From Thermoplasmata archaeon (GTDB lineage: Archaea; Thermoplasmatota; E2; DHVEG-1): a stretch of 23,438 bases of DNA. Of the stretch, positions 14,538 to 22,367 are shown one piece after another (the stretch's first letter is position 1; each line of letters opens with the position of its first letter). The notes below the pieces were generated by a model, which saw nothing but the letters and a program-made list of their open reading frames with translations, made no database searches and was not told where the DNA came from. The DNA is taken from positions 1 to 23,438 of the forward strand of contig DAOWFO010000009.1 of assembly GCA_030637965.1 (NCBI GenBank). Reading direction: 5' to 3'. The position numbers were made by a program, and so were the translations under genes.

Positions 14538-16745
14538 TTATATCTTTTGAAGCATATTATATAATCTTTCAAGCTTGTAGCCAAAAGGTATTAGGATACT
14601 TTCGCCACATTTGGCAATCTGACGTAGATAATAATTAACATCCACTTTCTCATTCTCATCAATTTTTTCAGCAATACATACACGTTCATTGTGATCTCTG
14701 GATTTCTCATTTCTTACAATATAGCGGATAGATTGACCTGGTCTAGTTTGAACTCCAGCATTTCTAAGCTGAATCAATGCAGATTTTACTAGATTATTTA
14801 CCTTATATTGGGTAATATCTTTAGATATGCGAGTGGTAAAAAAGAGGGTTTTATTATCAACATTTAATTCTATTATCTGCTTTCCATAATCTAGTAAAAC
14901 ATCTATTGCAAAGGGAATCATATCAATAAATTCTTTAGCGTTGTTTGCTTTTGAAAGAATCATTAACATGTCTCTCTGCATATTTTTCAAATAATAAGGG
15001 GAATTACTTTGACGTAACTCAATTCCACGTACTTTTAACTCTCCGTTATTAAAGACTCCGTAATACCTATTTAAAGCCCCAACTTCTGTTAATTTACTCG
15101 GTAAAAAAACTATCCACTTGTACTGTCCTTCAACATCTATACCTATTCCGGTACGTTCACCAATCATTCTGGAAAGTTGAAGCAGTTTCATACTTTCATT
15201 TGATGGTTTTATCCATAGTGAGTCAATAATTCCATGTAATACTTTATACCCCGCCTGTTCAGCTATTTCTTTAGCAATTAGGAGTATATCTCGACTAAAT
15301 GCTGTAATGCTTTCATAGCATTCAATGCGACCAAAACGGGCATTACGATAGCCAGTATATCCAAAACAAACCAAGAGAATCCATTTCCATGCCTGTTGCA
15401 TCTCCTTATAAATATCTTTATCAAAATTTTCATTCTTAGATCTGGCTTTAAAACAAAAACGCCTTGAAATAATAGATTTAAGCAATTCCGGTATCAGTCC
15501 TTTTTGACGAATACATATATGATAATCTAACTGTGGGACACGATTATGAGAATCTTTACAGCAATCACAAAGGATTGTTTCTGGACTTATGTTGTGAATA
15601 ACCATTACATTCGGATACAACGAAGCAAAATCAAGTTCAATAACGTCTTCATGTATGCCAACAGTAGGGTCAAGAATAAGTCCCCCACGATCGGAGACTA
15701 AAAGTTCCCTTGCTGTTTTCCAGATTTCAGGCATATTCTTCTTCCAAGGAATAAGATAACCTTTTTTCGTTGCTTTATTGACCTGCATCTGACTAATTGC
15801 AGTACCTGCTCCAAGTCTTGATAAAAGCTGTAAAGGTATATTTGAGCATCTGGAAATGTCTAATAATCCATGAAATCCACTTTCACTATATAAAAATGAA
15901 TTGCTAGTATCGATATGTGCTCTTCCATAAAGCATGTAAAAAGCTGGACGATAGATTATTTGTCCATAGCTGAAATATGTTTTTTCCTGTTTGAAAGGAT
16001 GTAAATGCTGAGTTTTCTCTCTTCCAAGATTTACCAAATTACTTATTCTACATATCTTTGCTCGATGATACAGAAAAGGAAGTACACTACTATCTCCTTT
16101 ATTTATATAAATGATGTCTGGATCAATTTTTTGCACATGTTTTATAGCTGAAAGAACTGTGTCGACTTCATTTTCTTCTTCTATGATGAAATCATCAACA
16201 ACAATTGATTTTATTGAATTGTCAAATGATATTATTCTGCTCTGCTTTTTTTGAATAATATCAAGATAGATGCTACTATAAAATGGCATAATGTAGTCAA
16301 TGTTCCATTGTGAGTCATCCAGGATGAATTGTTTGCCATCCCATCTTACATTAGAATTGCAAAATACTCCCTTGTCTTGAAGATACCTACTTGGTAAGCG
16401 AATATCTACGTTGAACAAGTGATACCGATGAAATTTTCCCCAAAAGTCAATCATTTTTGAAAGCTTACCAAGTGAACAAATTTTTTTAGGAACTATTTCA
16501 AGAACAAGTTTTTTTGCAGTCGAACCCAAATCTGTTTTATGATAGGTAAAATTTAGTTTTTTTATCTGTGGCAAATCTTGCAAAATATTTGCCAACTTGT
16601 GAAGGTTCATAGAGTTGGAATATACATAAAAACTGGGCTCATAATTATCTTCTATTCTAACTGCCCCATTATTGCTTATTATCCATGTGATAATCTTGTT
16701 TTTCTTGTTGTCAAGATAGACATCAAAAATTTTACCATTCAACAT
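14538..16745 (-). CDS. polB2: Family B DNA polymerase, PolB2 (Dpo2) type
   Basis: A 735-residue family B polymerase. Motif A is ELDFASLYPNV (D372), motif B is the altered AWKWILLVCFGYTGY around 452-466, and motif C reads HGIIDSLWI (504-512), so D508 is kept while the first Asp of the usual YxDTDS is Ile506. The thumb-side block KWIVFLPSKLTEVGALNRYYG (about 543-563) is typical. The exonuclease region is degenerate: ISFDNS at 172-177 replaces DxE, and YINKGDSS replaces the Exo II motif. These changes match the archaeal PolB2 family, once called inactivated, for which a Sulfolobus member (Dpo2) was later linked to damage tolerance. The length fits that family and is shorter than replicative PolB. 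A small gene overlaps its start by 14 bases, with the RecA-like gene further upstream. Confidence 0.92.
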   Translation of the reverse strand: MLNGKIFDVYLDNKKNKIITWIISNNGAVRIEDNYEPSFYVYSNSMNLHKLANILQDLPQIKKLNFTYHKTDLGSTAKKLVLEIVPKKICSLGKLSKMIDFWGKFHRYHLFNVDIRLPSRYLQDKGVFCNSNVRWDGKQFILDDSQWNIDYIMPFYSSIYLDIIQKKQSRIISFDNSIKSIVVDDFIIEEENEVDTVLSAIKHVQKIDPDIIYINKGDSSVLPFLYHRAKICRISNLVNLGREKTQHLHPFKQEKTYFSYGQIIYRPAFYMLYGRAHIDTSNSFLYSESGFHGLLDISRCSNIPLQLLSRLGAGTAISQMQVNKATKKGYLIPWKKNMPEIWKTARELLVSDRGGLILDPTVGIHEDVIELDFASLYPNVMVIHNISPETILCDCCKDSHNRVPQLDYHICIRQKGLIPELLKSIISRRFCFKARSKNENFDKDIYKEMQQAWKWILLVCFGYTGYRNARFGRIECYESITAFSRDILLIAKEIAEQAGYKVLHGIIDSLWIKPSNESMKLLQLSRMIGERTGIGIDVEGQYKWIVFLPSKLTEVGALNRYYGVFNNGELKVRGIELRQSNSPYYLKNMQRDMLMILSKANNAKEFIDMIPFAIDVLLDYGKQIIELNVDNKTLFFTTRISKDITQYKVNNLVKSALIQLRNAGVQTRPGQSIRYIVRNEKSRDHNERVCIAEKIDENEKVDVNYYLRQIAKCGESILIPFGYKLERLYNMLQKI

Positions 16746-16977
16746 ATTTTCTTAGTTCTCTAAATGTCTTCTTATGATCAACGAGAGTTGAAATGACGAC
16801 TGATTCAAATGAATTTTGATTGCTCATACAAATCACTGCAGATGCATGTTTTCGTGCATGACTCACCATTTCTTCCAGTACCTCTGATCAATATTTCGTA
16901 ATGCCCATTTTGAAATCATCTCATTCTCGTCCAAATTATTCAATTATGTTTCGAAACGTTGGAAAAATTCTTTCCAT
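16732..16977 (-). pseudogene. Small helical protein between recA-like and polB2, apparently twice frameshifted
   Basis: An ATG at 16977 lies three bases after the RecA-like stop and opens MERIFPTFRNIIE, which ends at a TAA. A +1 neighbour frame then reads LDENEMISKWALRNID, and a return shift near GATCAG (about 16885-16890) gives EVLEEMVSHARKHASAV and continues, without a stop, for about 50 codons to RELRKYVEW. The final TAA at 16732-16734 overlaps the polB2 start by 14 bases. Together they would make one helical protein of about 80 residues with perfect operon spacing on both sides. No family is recognised. If the two indels are real, the gene is damaged; if they are assembly errors, it is intact. 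Only the last frame (ATG at 16869) is certainly open. Confidence 0.5.
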
Positions 16978-16980
16978 ATC

Positions 16981-17703
16981 TTATATCACCATCCCAAAAT
17001 CCTCAAGACGTAGTTGTCCTTTTGCAAATGCAAGAACGATTGTACTTTCATGTTTTTTTACAAGATCAACAGTTATACATTGCCCCATCTGTTTCATCCT
17101 AATGATTTCATCAACACGTTCATACAGTGTTTTACGAACATTTCTGCTATTTGACAACATTCTTCTATCAAGATTTGATAGAATTGTAATAAGATCATAC
17201 TTTGTTGTTAATTCTCTGACTTTTTTTAGATTATTTTCCAATAGCGTTTGCGATTCTTTGGATGAAACGTCTGAGTCAAGGTAAAGGGCTGGAAATTTTC
17301 CGATGATTAATGTTCCTGGATCATATCGTCTTATTATTTGTTCTAACATATCTTGTAAAATGGTTGTCATCTGAAAGACGGTAAAAGCTCTGCTTATATG
17401 CACGTGTTCCAATATTTCTCTCTGATCCATCTCCATTTTTCGTGCATATTTGGCAATTTGGTATGGATTGGCACACATTCCTCCATCGACATATACAATA
17501 TCGCTGCGTAAAATTCTATAGGCGTTAACACATATTTGATTTGGCATATTTGAGATAAGGTCGCTATCGCCATCGATAAAAGCTATTTCACCTGCCTTAA
17601 AACCACCAAGAAGCTTATCTAACTCTTTTGTTCCAGATTCAACTACAAAAGATGGGCGAACATCAGATTCTTTGATAGTGTATGTTGATAGATTATCTTT
17701 CAG
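16981..17703 (-). CDS. RecA/RadA-like protein with degenerate Walker motifs
   Basis: A RecA-fold protein of about 240 residues. The core opens with ESGTKELDKLLGGFKAGEIA (22-41), as in RadA/RadB. The Walker A position holds DGDSDLIS (44-51) with no GK[ST], and the Walker B strand reads TLIIGKFPALYLD without the expected acidic end, so ATP hydrolysis is doubtful. Later RadA-like blocks are HVHISRAFTVFQM and DLITILSN. The conventional ATG at 17547 would cut off the first 52 residues, which are clearly part of the fold. The only initiator-like codon upstream is CTG at 17701-17703, nine bases after a strong AAGGAGG. An in-frame TAA lies just before that. It heads a run with the small helical gene and polB2, and a helper role for the polymerase is inferred. 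Confidence 0.8.
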   Translation of the reverse strand: MKDNLSTYTIKESDVRPSFVVESGTKELDKLLGGFKAGEIAFIDGDSDLISNMPNQICVNAYRILRSDIVYVDGGMCANPYQIAKYARKMEMDQREILEHVHISRAFTVFQMTTILQDMLEQIIRRYDPGTLIIGKFPALYLDSDVSSKESQTLLENNLKKVRELTTKYDLITILSNLDRRMLSNSRNVRKTLYERVDEIIRMKQMGQCITVDLVKKHESTIVLAFAKGQLRLEDFGMVI

Positions 17704-17981
17704 ATGCTTTAGCCTCCTTAAAAATTAGTTTGGAAAAACGACACGTTTGTATTGTGTTAATATGCTGGATGATAGATTATTGAAAGTATTCTTACTTAAA
17801 AAATCCATGAACAATAGGCTCGTGCATATCGATAGTTTTAGGAGTATAGTGAAATATGAGTTATAAAGGTTAAATTAAAATGGTAATGAGATCAAATAAT
17901 TCATGTCCTTTGATCTTAAGATTAGGGTTTCATGAAATAACCTTTATTTGAAATAAAAAATAAAGCCTCTTTGTTGATTAA
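17704..17981. other. Intergenic region, promoter area of the RecA-like/polB2 block
   Basis: Bases 17710-17716 hold the AAGGAGG ribosome binding site (- strand) of the RecA-like gene. A 34-codon + strand frame (17762-17866) and a 27-codon - strand frame upstream of the RecA-like start are open but lack ribosome binding sites and recognisable content. A short palindrome TATCGATA lies near 17827-17834. Nothing else is supported. Confidence 0.5.
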
Positions 17982-18221
17982 TCAACGTTTAAAGATGATT
18001 TCTCCCGTATATATTATCTTGAAAATTCGATGATACGGAATCATTGCAGTTGTAGTCTCAATAAATGATCTTTCTATGGATAATATTTCATTCCCTGATA
18101 TTATCTTAGTATTCTTTGGTGCTCCCCTATGGACATACCAAATCTCCGCTTTATCCAAATTGAATTTTTTCCTCCATTTTAGCTCATTTAAAGCATCTCT
18201 AACTCTATTTTTCATACTCAT
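17982..18221 (-). CDS. DUF504/UPF0248 (MJ1316-type RNA-end-binding) protein
   Basis: A 79-residue stand-alone MJ1316/DUF504 domain. RDALNELKWRKKFNLDKAEI (7-26), VHRGAPKNTKII (30-41) and IPYHRIFKIIYTGEIIF (61-77) are the conserved blocks. In other proteins the domain is fused to RNA ligases or 2H phosphoesterases and is proposed to recognise RNA 2',3'-cyclic phosphate ends, so a role in RNA end processing is likely. The ATG at 18221 or the second ATG two codons later could start it; no strong ribosome binding site is present. Confidence 0.92.
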   Translation of the reverse strand: MSMKNRVRDALNELKWRKKFNLDKAEIWYVHRGAPKNTKIISGNEILSIERSFIETTTAMIPYHRIFKIIYTGEIIFKR

Positions 18222-18618
18222 GTATCCAATCTTATAATTTTAAAGGTAAATTCATTATTAATACCATATTCTTTAAATATATTATCTTTAAAAAATCATT
18301 CTTCTTTTGTTTTGCAACATATATGTACGTTTGTGTAGTAGTTCCAGGAAATAAACCTTTTAATGATTTATTGAGTTAGAGTTTCCTCTACTTGAAATAT
18401 TTGAGGAGGTAAATTATGAGACAATTTTTTCTGTTATTAATGAAAAGATTTAGTAAAAACATTGACTATTTCGTGATAAATATTAAAGAAAATATGACTT
18501 TTTGATATTTTATACGGAAAATTATTTATGGTTATTAAAAAGTGATATTGATATTATTGCTTAATCAATATTTTTATGGTAATAGTTGAAATTATAATAC
18601 TAAAACAGAAAATGTTTT
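18222..18618. other. Intergenic region with one possible peptide
   Basis: A 397-base AT-rich gap between the DUF504 and nucleoside diphosphate kinase genes. It contains a TATA-like CATATATG at about 18319-18326 and a 29-codon + strand frame at 18416-18505 listed separately. I see no RNA gene, repeat or longer frame. Confidence 0.6.
18416..18505 (+). CDS. Possible 29-residue peptide with strong ribosome binding site
   Basis: GAGGAGGT at 18403-18410 lies five bases before an ATG, the strongest Shine-Dalgarno match in the window. The frame encodes a short, basic, hydrophobic-start peptide (MRQFFLLLMKRF at the N-terminus) and ends at TGA. TCCTC at about 18382-18387 could pair with GAGGA of the ribosome binding site to mask it. 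It might be a leader or a small membrane peptide, or chance. No homolog is recognised. Confidence 0.3.
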   Translation: MRQFFLLLMKRFSKNIDYFVINIKENMTF

Positions 18619-19074
18619 TTAATCTGTTAGCCATTCCTCATTAATACAAGTATAATCAGATATCTCCTTAGGTTTAAACCATAGGTTGATCTCAAATTCA
18701 GCATTCTCTGGACTATCAGAACCATGAACGATATTTCTTCCAATAAACTGACCGTAATCTCCACGTATTGTACCCATGTCTGCCTTTTGAGGGTCAGTTT
18801 TTCCCATCATTCCTCGGACCATTTCTATTGCATTGTTTCCTTCGAGAACTATTGCAACAACGGGAGATGAAGTAATGTATTTTACAGTCGAATCAAAAAA
18901 CTGTTTCCCTTTATGGATGCCATAGTGTTTCTCCGCAAGTTCTTTACTAACTGATAAAAGCTTCATTGCTACAATTTTGATACCTTTTCCTTCAAAACGA
19001 GTAATAATCTTACCAATAAGACCTCGTTGAACTGCATCAGGCTTTATTATAACAAATGTTCTTTCTTTTTCCAT
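18619..19074 (-). CDS. ndk: Nucleoside diphosphate kinase
   Basis: A 151-residue enzyme that moves gamma-phosphate between nucleoside triphosphates and diphosphates through a phosphohistidine. TFVIIKPDAVQRGLIGKII (6-24) is the conserved N-terminus, and NIVHGSDSPENAEFEI holds the catalytic His near residue 117. RGDYGQFIGRN precedes it. Length is standard for short archaeal and bacterial NDK. AAGGTGACC on the - strand at 19077-19085 is a near-perfect ribosome binding site that fixes the ATG at 19074. It follows the CPBP protease gene by 56 bases on the same strand. Confidence 0.97.
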   Translation of the reverse strand: MEKERTFVIIKPDAVQRGLIGKIITRFEGKGIKIVAMKLLSVSKELAEKHYGIHKGKQFFDSTVKYITSSPVVAIVLEGNNAIEMVRGMMGKTDPQKADMGTIRGDYGQFIGRNIVHGSDSPENAEFEINLWFKPKEISDYTCINEEWLTD

Positions 19075-19130
19075 ATGGTCACCTTAAATTTTGAATAGGT
19101 TGATATAGCTCTGCCTTAAAGAATTAACGG

Positions 19131-19895
19131 CTAAATTTGTATGGTTTTATTAAGAATATAAAAACTAAAGCTAACAAGATTAAATAATATATGAGCAGTA
19201 ATTGCAGAATATAGGTTTTTTGTTTTAATTATTAGAAATGCAAGGAGAAGTCCAACAACTGCAGTCATAAATGCAGGGTAAACATTACCAAATGAAAGAT
19301 GGGCAATACCAAACAAGAGAGCAGTAATAATAATTGCTGCTTCTTTTCCGACAACAGAATCAATCTTTTCTAATAGAAATCCTCTAAAAAAAATCTCTTC
19401 ACCAATAGGCTGAAAAGTAATTAAAATCAACATCAAAGGCAAGGAAAAATACGATTCTAATTCTGGAATATTACTAGATTCTGTAGGATCAAAACCTATA
19501 TATATCAATACAACTCCAATTGCAATAATTATTACAAATGCAAATATCATTGTGATAGTACCCCATAAAATTGCTTCATCTATACCTTTTTTCCTAAGTT
19601 TCAAATTAGAGAGCATTTGTTTTAAGTTAACTCTATTAACAAAATGATACCATAAAATAGGAACTAAAATGAATAATGCAACAACAAGTGCCAACTGAAT
19701 GAATAAAAAAATAATACCAAATAGTGATCTTATGGAATCAGAGATATTATCAATCTGATCTGTTTGGACTGAAGGAAGTATTCCAAAATAAGAAATAATT
19801 GGAATTATAATAAAAACAAGGAAGGTAACAAATACTAGAATTAGCGCTAAGATGTGAGTCGGCTTCCTAAAATTAAAGTCCATTGTAGAAGACAA
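19131..19895 (-). CDS. CPBP-family intramembrane metalloprotease
   Basis: A 254-residue polytopic membrane protein of the CAAX protease and bacteriocin-processing (CPBP/Abi, Rce1-like) family. Hydrophobic segments run at about 14-36, 57-84, 107-133, 150-163, 185-200, 205-224 and 228-248. The three catalytic motifs are present in order: EEIFFR (166-171, E166/E167 and R171), FGIAH (195-199) and HILFN (235-239). Members cleave prenylated or other membrane-embedded substrates; the target here is unknown. The N-terminal sequence MSSTMDFNFRKPTH precedes the first helix. The gene shares an A/T-rich promoter segment with the divergent tRNA-Pro and may be leaderless. Confidence 0.93.
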   Translation of the reverse strand: MSSTMDFNFRKPTHILALILVFVTFLVFIIIPIISYFGILPSVQTDQIDNISDSIRSLFGIIFLFIQLALVVALFILVPILWYHFVNRVNLKQMLSNLKLRKKGIDEAILWGTITMIFAFVIIIAIGVVLIYIGFDPTESSNIPELESYFSLPLMLILITFQPIGEEIFFRGFLLEKIDSVVGKEAAIIITALLFGIAHLSFGNVYPAFMTAVVGLLLAFLIIKTKNLYSAITAHILFNLVSFSFYILNKTIQI

Positions 19896-19913
19896 TAGTT
19901 ACCATCTCATAAA

Positions 19914-19929
19914 AGTTTTTAAATATGTA
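19914..19929. promoter_or_regulatory. Shared divergent TATA region for CPBP protease and tRNA-Pro
   Basis: AGTTTTTAAATATGTA at 19914-19929 offers a TATA on both strands. Toward the right it is about 30 bases before the tRNA-Pro 5' end. Toward the left it is about 25 bases before the protease ATG at 19895. Both distances suit archaeal TBP/TFB spacing. Confidence 0.4.
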
Positions 19930-19952
19930 TGCTTGTTACCCAAAGAAATACT

Positions 19953-20027
19953 GGGCCCGTAGGGTAGCTTGGTCAATCCTTTTAGCTTTGGGAGCTAGAG
20001 ACTCCGATTCAAATTCGGGCGGGCCCA
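19953..20027 (+). tRNA. tRNA-Pro (anticodon TGG)
   Basis: A 75-base cloverleaf. The acceptor is GGGCCCG paired with CGGGCCC, with discriminator A73. The anticodon stem TTAGC/GCTAG encloses TTTGGGA, so the anticodon is TGG, which reads CCA and probably other proline codons. The T arm is TCCGA-TTCAAAT-TCGGG. The D stem is short, with a G10-U25 type pair. CCA is not encoded. Confidence 0.95.
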
Positions 20028-20232
20028 TTTTATTGTTATATGATGTCTTTTCTCCATTGTTTAACCTAGATGATTGATAGATTTTTTCTAATTAATCATT
20101 TTAATTGATCATATAAAACGATTCATATATTTAGTATTTATATAATAATATGAATCGTTATTTTACTAGATATTTCATCTTACAAATCTTGTTTACTAAG
20201 TTTTATAATGTGAAATGTGATAATACTATAAC

Positions 20233-21156
20233 ATGACATTTGATAGACAAACGCTTGTAATTCCAGATGGAACAAAGTTTGAGGAACTTACAATAATTAC
20301 AAAGGGGGATGTGATTATTGGTGATCGCTGTTTGCTCCAGTTTGGTATAAAAACAGATGGCCGAATTTTCGTTGGTGAGCATGTCATAATTGATGGTGAT
20401 TTAGAGGCTACAAAAGACATAAGGGTGGATATTTTCTCACGTATAGGTGGATCTATCTATAGTGGAAAGAATGTTTATCTCGGAGAAAAAGTGAAGATAG
20501 AAGGTAAACTCTCACTTAAGGGCGATCTAGATGTTGCAGATAGTGTTGATGTAGAAGAGGGATTTGAAGCAAAAGGTTGGATAAATATTCGTAGCCCTAT
20601 TCCCGTTGTAATATATATTTTTATATATCTTACACAACTATTAAAGATGGGACATAGTGAAGAAATTGAAAGACTTCTTGAAGAGATGGAAGAAAGTGAT
20701 GGAGGTACGATACCAATTTCTGAGATATTTCTTTTCATTCCAAATAATTCAATTGTAGGAGTTCAAAAATCTAGGGTAGATTGTAATCTTAGCGTTGGAA
20801 GAAAATCTTGCCTAATTGGAAATTATGATGTAAAAGGAAATATTTTAATCGGAGATGATACTGTTATTCACGGGTCTTTAAAATCTAATGAAGAGGTATT
20901 TTGCGGTAAAAATATAAGTATCAAAGGAAATATCAAAACAAATGGTGATGTGCGAATAGAAGAAAAATCTCATGTTGTAGGAGATGTATCTGGTAGAAAG
21001 ATTTATCTATCCAAAATCGCGTCTGTTGATGGTATGTTGTTTGCAAAAAATGGCATATCATTTATAATGCCTATTGAACATGAAACTGAGGAAAAGATTA
21101 GAAGATTTGAAAGTAATATTGATGTGATAGATGAAGTAGATAAGATGTTGGAGTAA
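20233..21156 (+). CDS. Bactofilin-like beta-helical protein with internal hydrophobic segment
   Basis: A 307-residue protein built of two right-handed beta-helical halves. Short repeats of Gly and hydrophobic residues (IIGDRCLLQFGI, VYLGEKVKIEGKLSLKGD, SIKGNIKTNGDVRIEEKS) fill residues 1-118 and 170-275, as in bactofilins and polymer-forming cytoskeletal proteins (DUF583-like). Between them, residues 123-138 form a hydrophobic stretch (PVVIYIFIYLTQLL), followed by a charged helix to about 157, so the protein could be membrane-anchored in the middle. No acyltransferase catalytic His is apparent, which argues against a hexapeptide transferase. The YchF-type GTPase gene starts 5 bases after its stop, indicating one transcript. 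Function, whether scaffold or envelope, is inferred only. Confidence 0.75.
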   Translation: MTFDRQTLVIPDGTKFEELTIITKGDVIIGDRCLLQFGIKTDGRIFVGEHVIIDGDLEATKDIRVDIFSRIGGSIYSGKNVYLGEKVKIEGKLSLKGDLDVADSVDVEEGFEAKGWINIRSPIPVVIYIFIYLTQLLKMGHSEEIERLLEEMEESDGGTIPISEIFLFIPNNSIVGVQKSRVDCNLSVGRKSCLIGNYDVKGNILIGDDTVIHGSLKSNEEVFCGKNISIKGNIKTNGDVRIEEKSHVVGDVSGRKIYLSKIASVDGMLFAKNGISFIMPIEHETEEKIRRFESNIDVIDEVDKMLE

Positions 21157-21161
21157 TCAAT

Positions 21162-22367
21162 ATGAGCATGCAAATTGGGATTGTCGGAAAACCTAATGTT
21201 GGGAAATCAACCTTTTTTAATGCTGCTACTGATGCAAATGCTGAAATTGCTAACTATCCTTTCACGACAATAGAGGCTAATCATGGAGTAATGTATGTTC
21301 GAAAACCTTGCCCATGTAGAGACTTTGAAGTTACATGTACTCCGCACAATTCAAAATGTGTTGATGGGACTAGATATGTTCCTATTGATGCAATAGATGT
21401 CGCAGGTTTGGTTCCTGATGCTTTTAAAGGAAAAGGACTTGGAAACAAATTTTTAGATGATCTAAGGCAGGCACATGCTTTAATACATATTGTAGATGCT
21501 TCTGGAAGTGCTGATGAAGAGGGAAACCCTTGTGGACTCGGCGAATATGATCCTTTAAATGACGTGGATTTTTTGGAGAGAGAGATAGTATATTGGCTAA
21601 AAGGTATTATTAAAAAAAGCTGGGAGGATATTGCCAGAAAATGTGAAGTTGGTGGTAAAAAGATTGAAAGGATGCTTGCAGAGAAATTAACTGGTCTTGG
21701 AATAAAGGAAGAGCACATTCATGATGCTATTAGAACATTGGATATTGATACTGATAAACCATCGAATTGGACCAACGATGAAATACTAAAATTATCAGGC
21801 TATATCAGAAAAATCAGCAAACCGATGCTTATAGCATTTAATAAAATTGATATCGCACCAGCTGCAATGATGGCTAAATTGGATGAAATTAGAAAACAAG
21901 GATATATTGTTATTCCTACAAGCGCAGAGGCTGAACTTGCATTAACCAATGCAAAGAATAAAGGTTTGGTTGATTATAATCCAGGTAGTAGTGATTTTAA
22001 AATCTTAAAGGAATCTGGTCTAAGTGAAAAGCAAGCTAAGGCACTTGATTATATTAGAACACATGTTTTACAAAAATATGGTTTTACAGGAATTCAAAAA
22101 TGTATAGTAGAATCGGTAAAAATGTTAGATCTAATAGTTGTGTACCCTGTGGAAGATGATACCAAACTAACAGATAAGGAAAATAGAGTTTTACCAGATG
22201 CATATTTAATGCCACGTGGAAGTACGGCAAAAGATTTGGCGTACAAGGTTCATACTGATATTGGAGATCATTTCATAAGGGCAATTGATGCAAGAACTCA
22301 TCGTATTATAGGGGCAGATCATGAATTGAAAGAAGGAGATGTAATTAGAATAATCGCAGACTCATAA
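21162..22367 (+). CDS. YchF/OBG-family GTP-binding protein with TGS domain
   Basis: A 401-residue translation-associated GTPase of the archaeal branch of the YchF family. G1 is GIVGKPNVGKST (6-17), the TTIEAN switch region carries G2 (40-45), G3 is DVAGLV (79-84), and the NKID G4 lies near 227-230. A cluster CPCRDFEVTC with CTPHNSKC at 49-67 could bind a metal and is common in archaeal members. The helical insert runs to about residue 200, and the C-terminal TGS domain ends at VIRIIADS. Members bind ribosomes and hydrolyse ATP or GTP. It follows the bactofilin-like gene by 5 bases with a GGAG box ahead of the ATG. Confidence 0.95.
   Translation: MSMQIGIVGKPNVGKSTFFNAATDANAEIANYPFTTIEANHGVMYVRKPCPCRDFEVTCTPHNSKCVDGTRYVPIDAIDVAGLVPDAFKGKGLGNKFLDDLRQAHALIHIVDASGSADEEGNPCGLGEYDPLNDVDFLEREIVYWLKGIIKKSWEDIARKCEVGGKKIERMLAEKLTGLGIKEEHIHDAIRTLDIDTDKPSNWTNDEILKLSGYIRKISKPMLIAFNKIDIAPAAMMAKLDEIRKQGYIVIPTSAEAELALTNAKNKGLVDYNPGSSDFKILKESGLSEKQAKALDYIRTHVLQKYGFTGIQKCIVESVKMLDLIVVYPVEDDTKLTDKENRVLPDAYLMPRGSTAKDLAYKVHTDIGDHFIRAIDARTHRIIGADHELKEGDVIRIIADS

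Noticed and set aside
16901..17284. A 127-codon frame antisense to the RecA-like gene
   Set aside because: It lies inside a clearly homologous coding region on the other strand and shows Ser/Arg-rich shadow composition.
17762..17866. A 34-codon + strand frame upstream of the RecA-like gene
   Set aside because: No ribosome binding site and no recognisable content.
21281..21718. A 145-codon frame antisense to the YchF-type GTPase
   Set aside because: Shadow of a strongly conserved gene; Ser/Pro-rich with no start signal.
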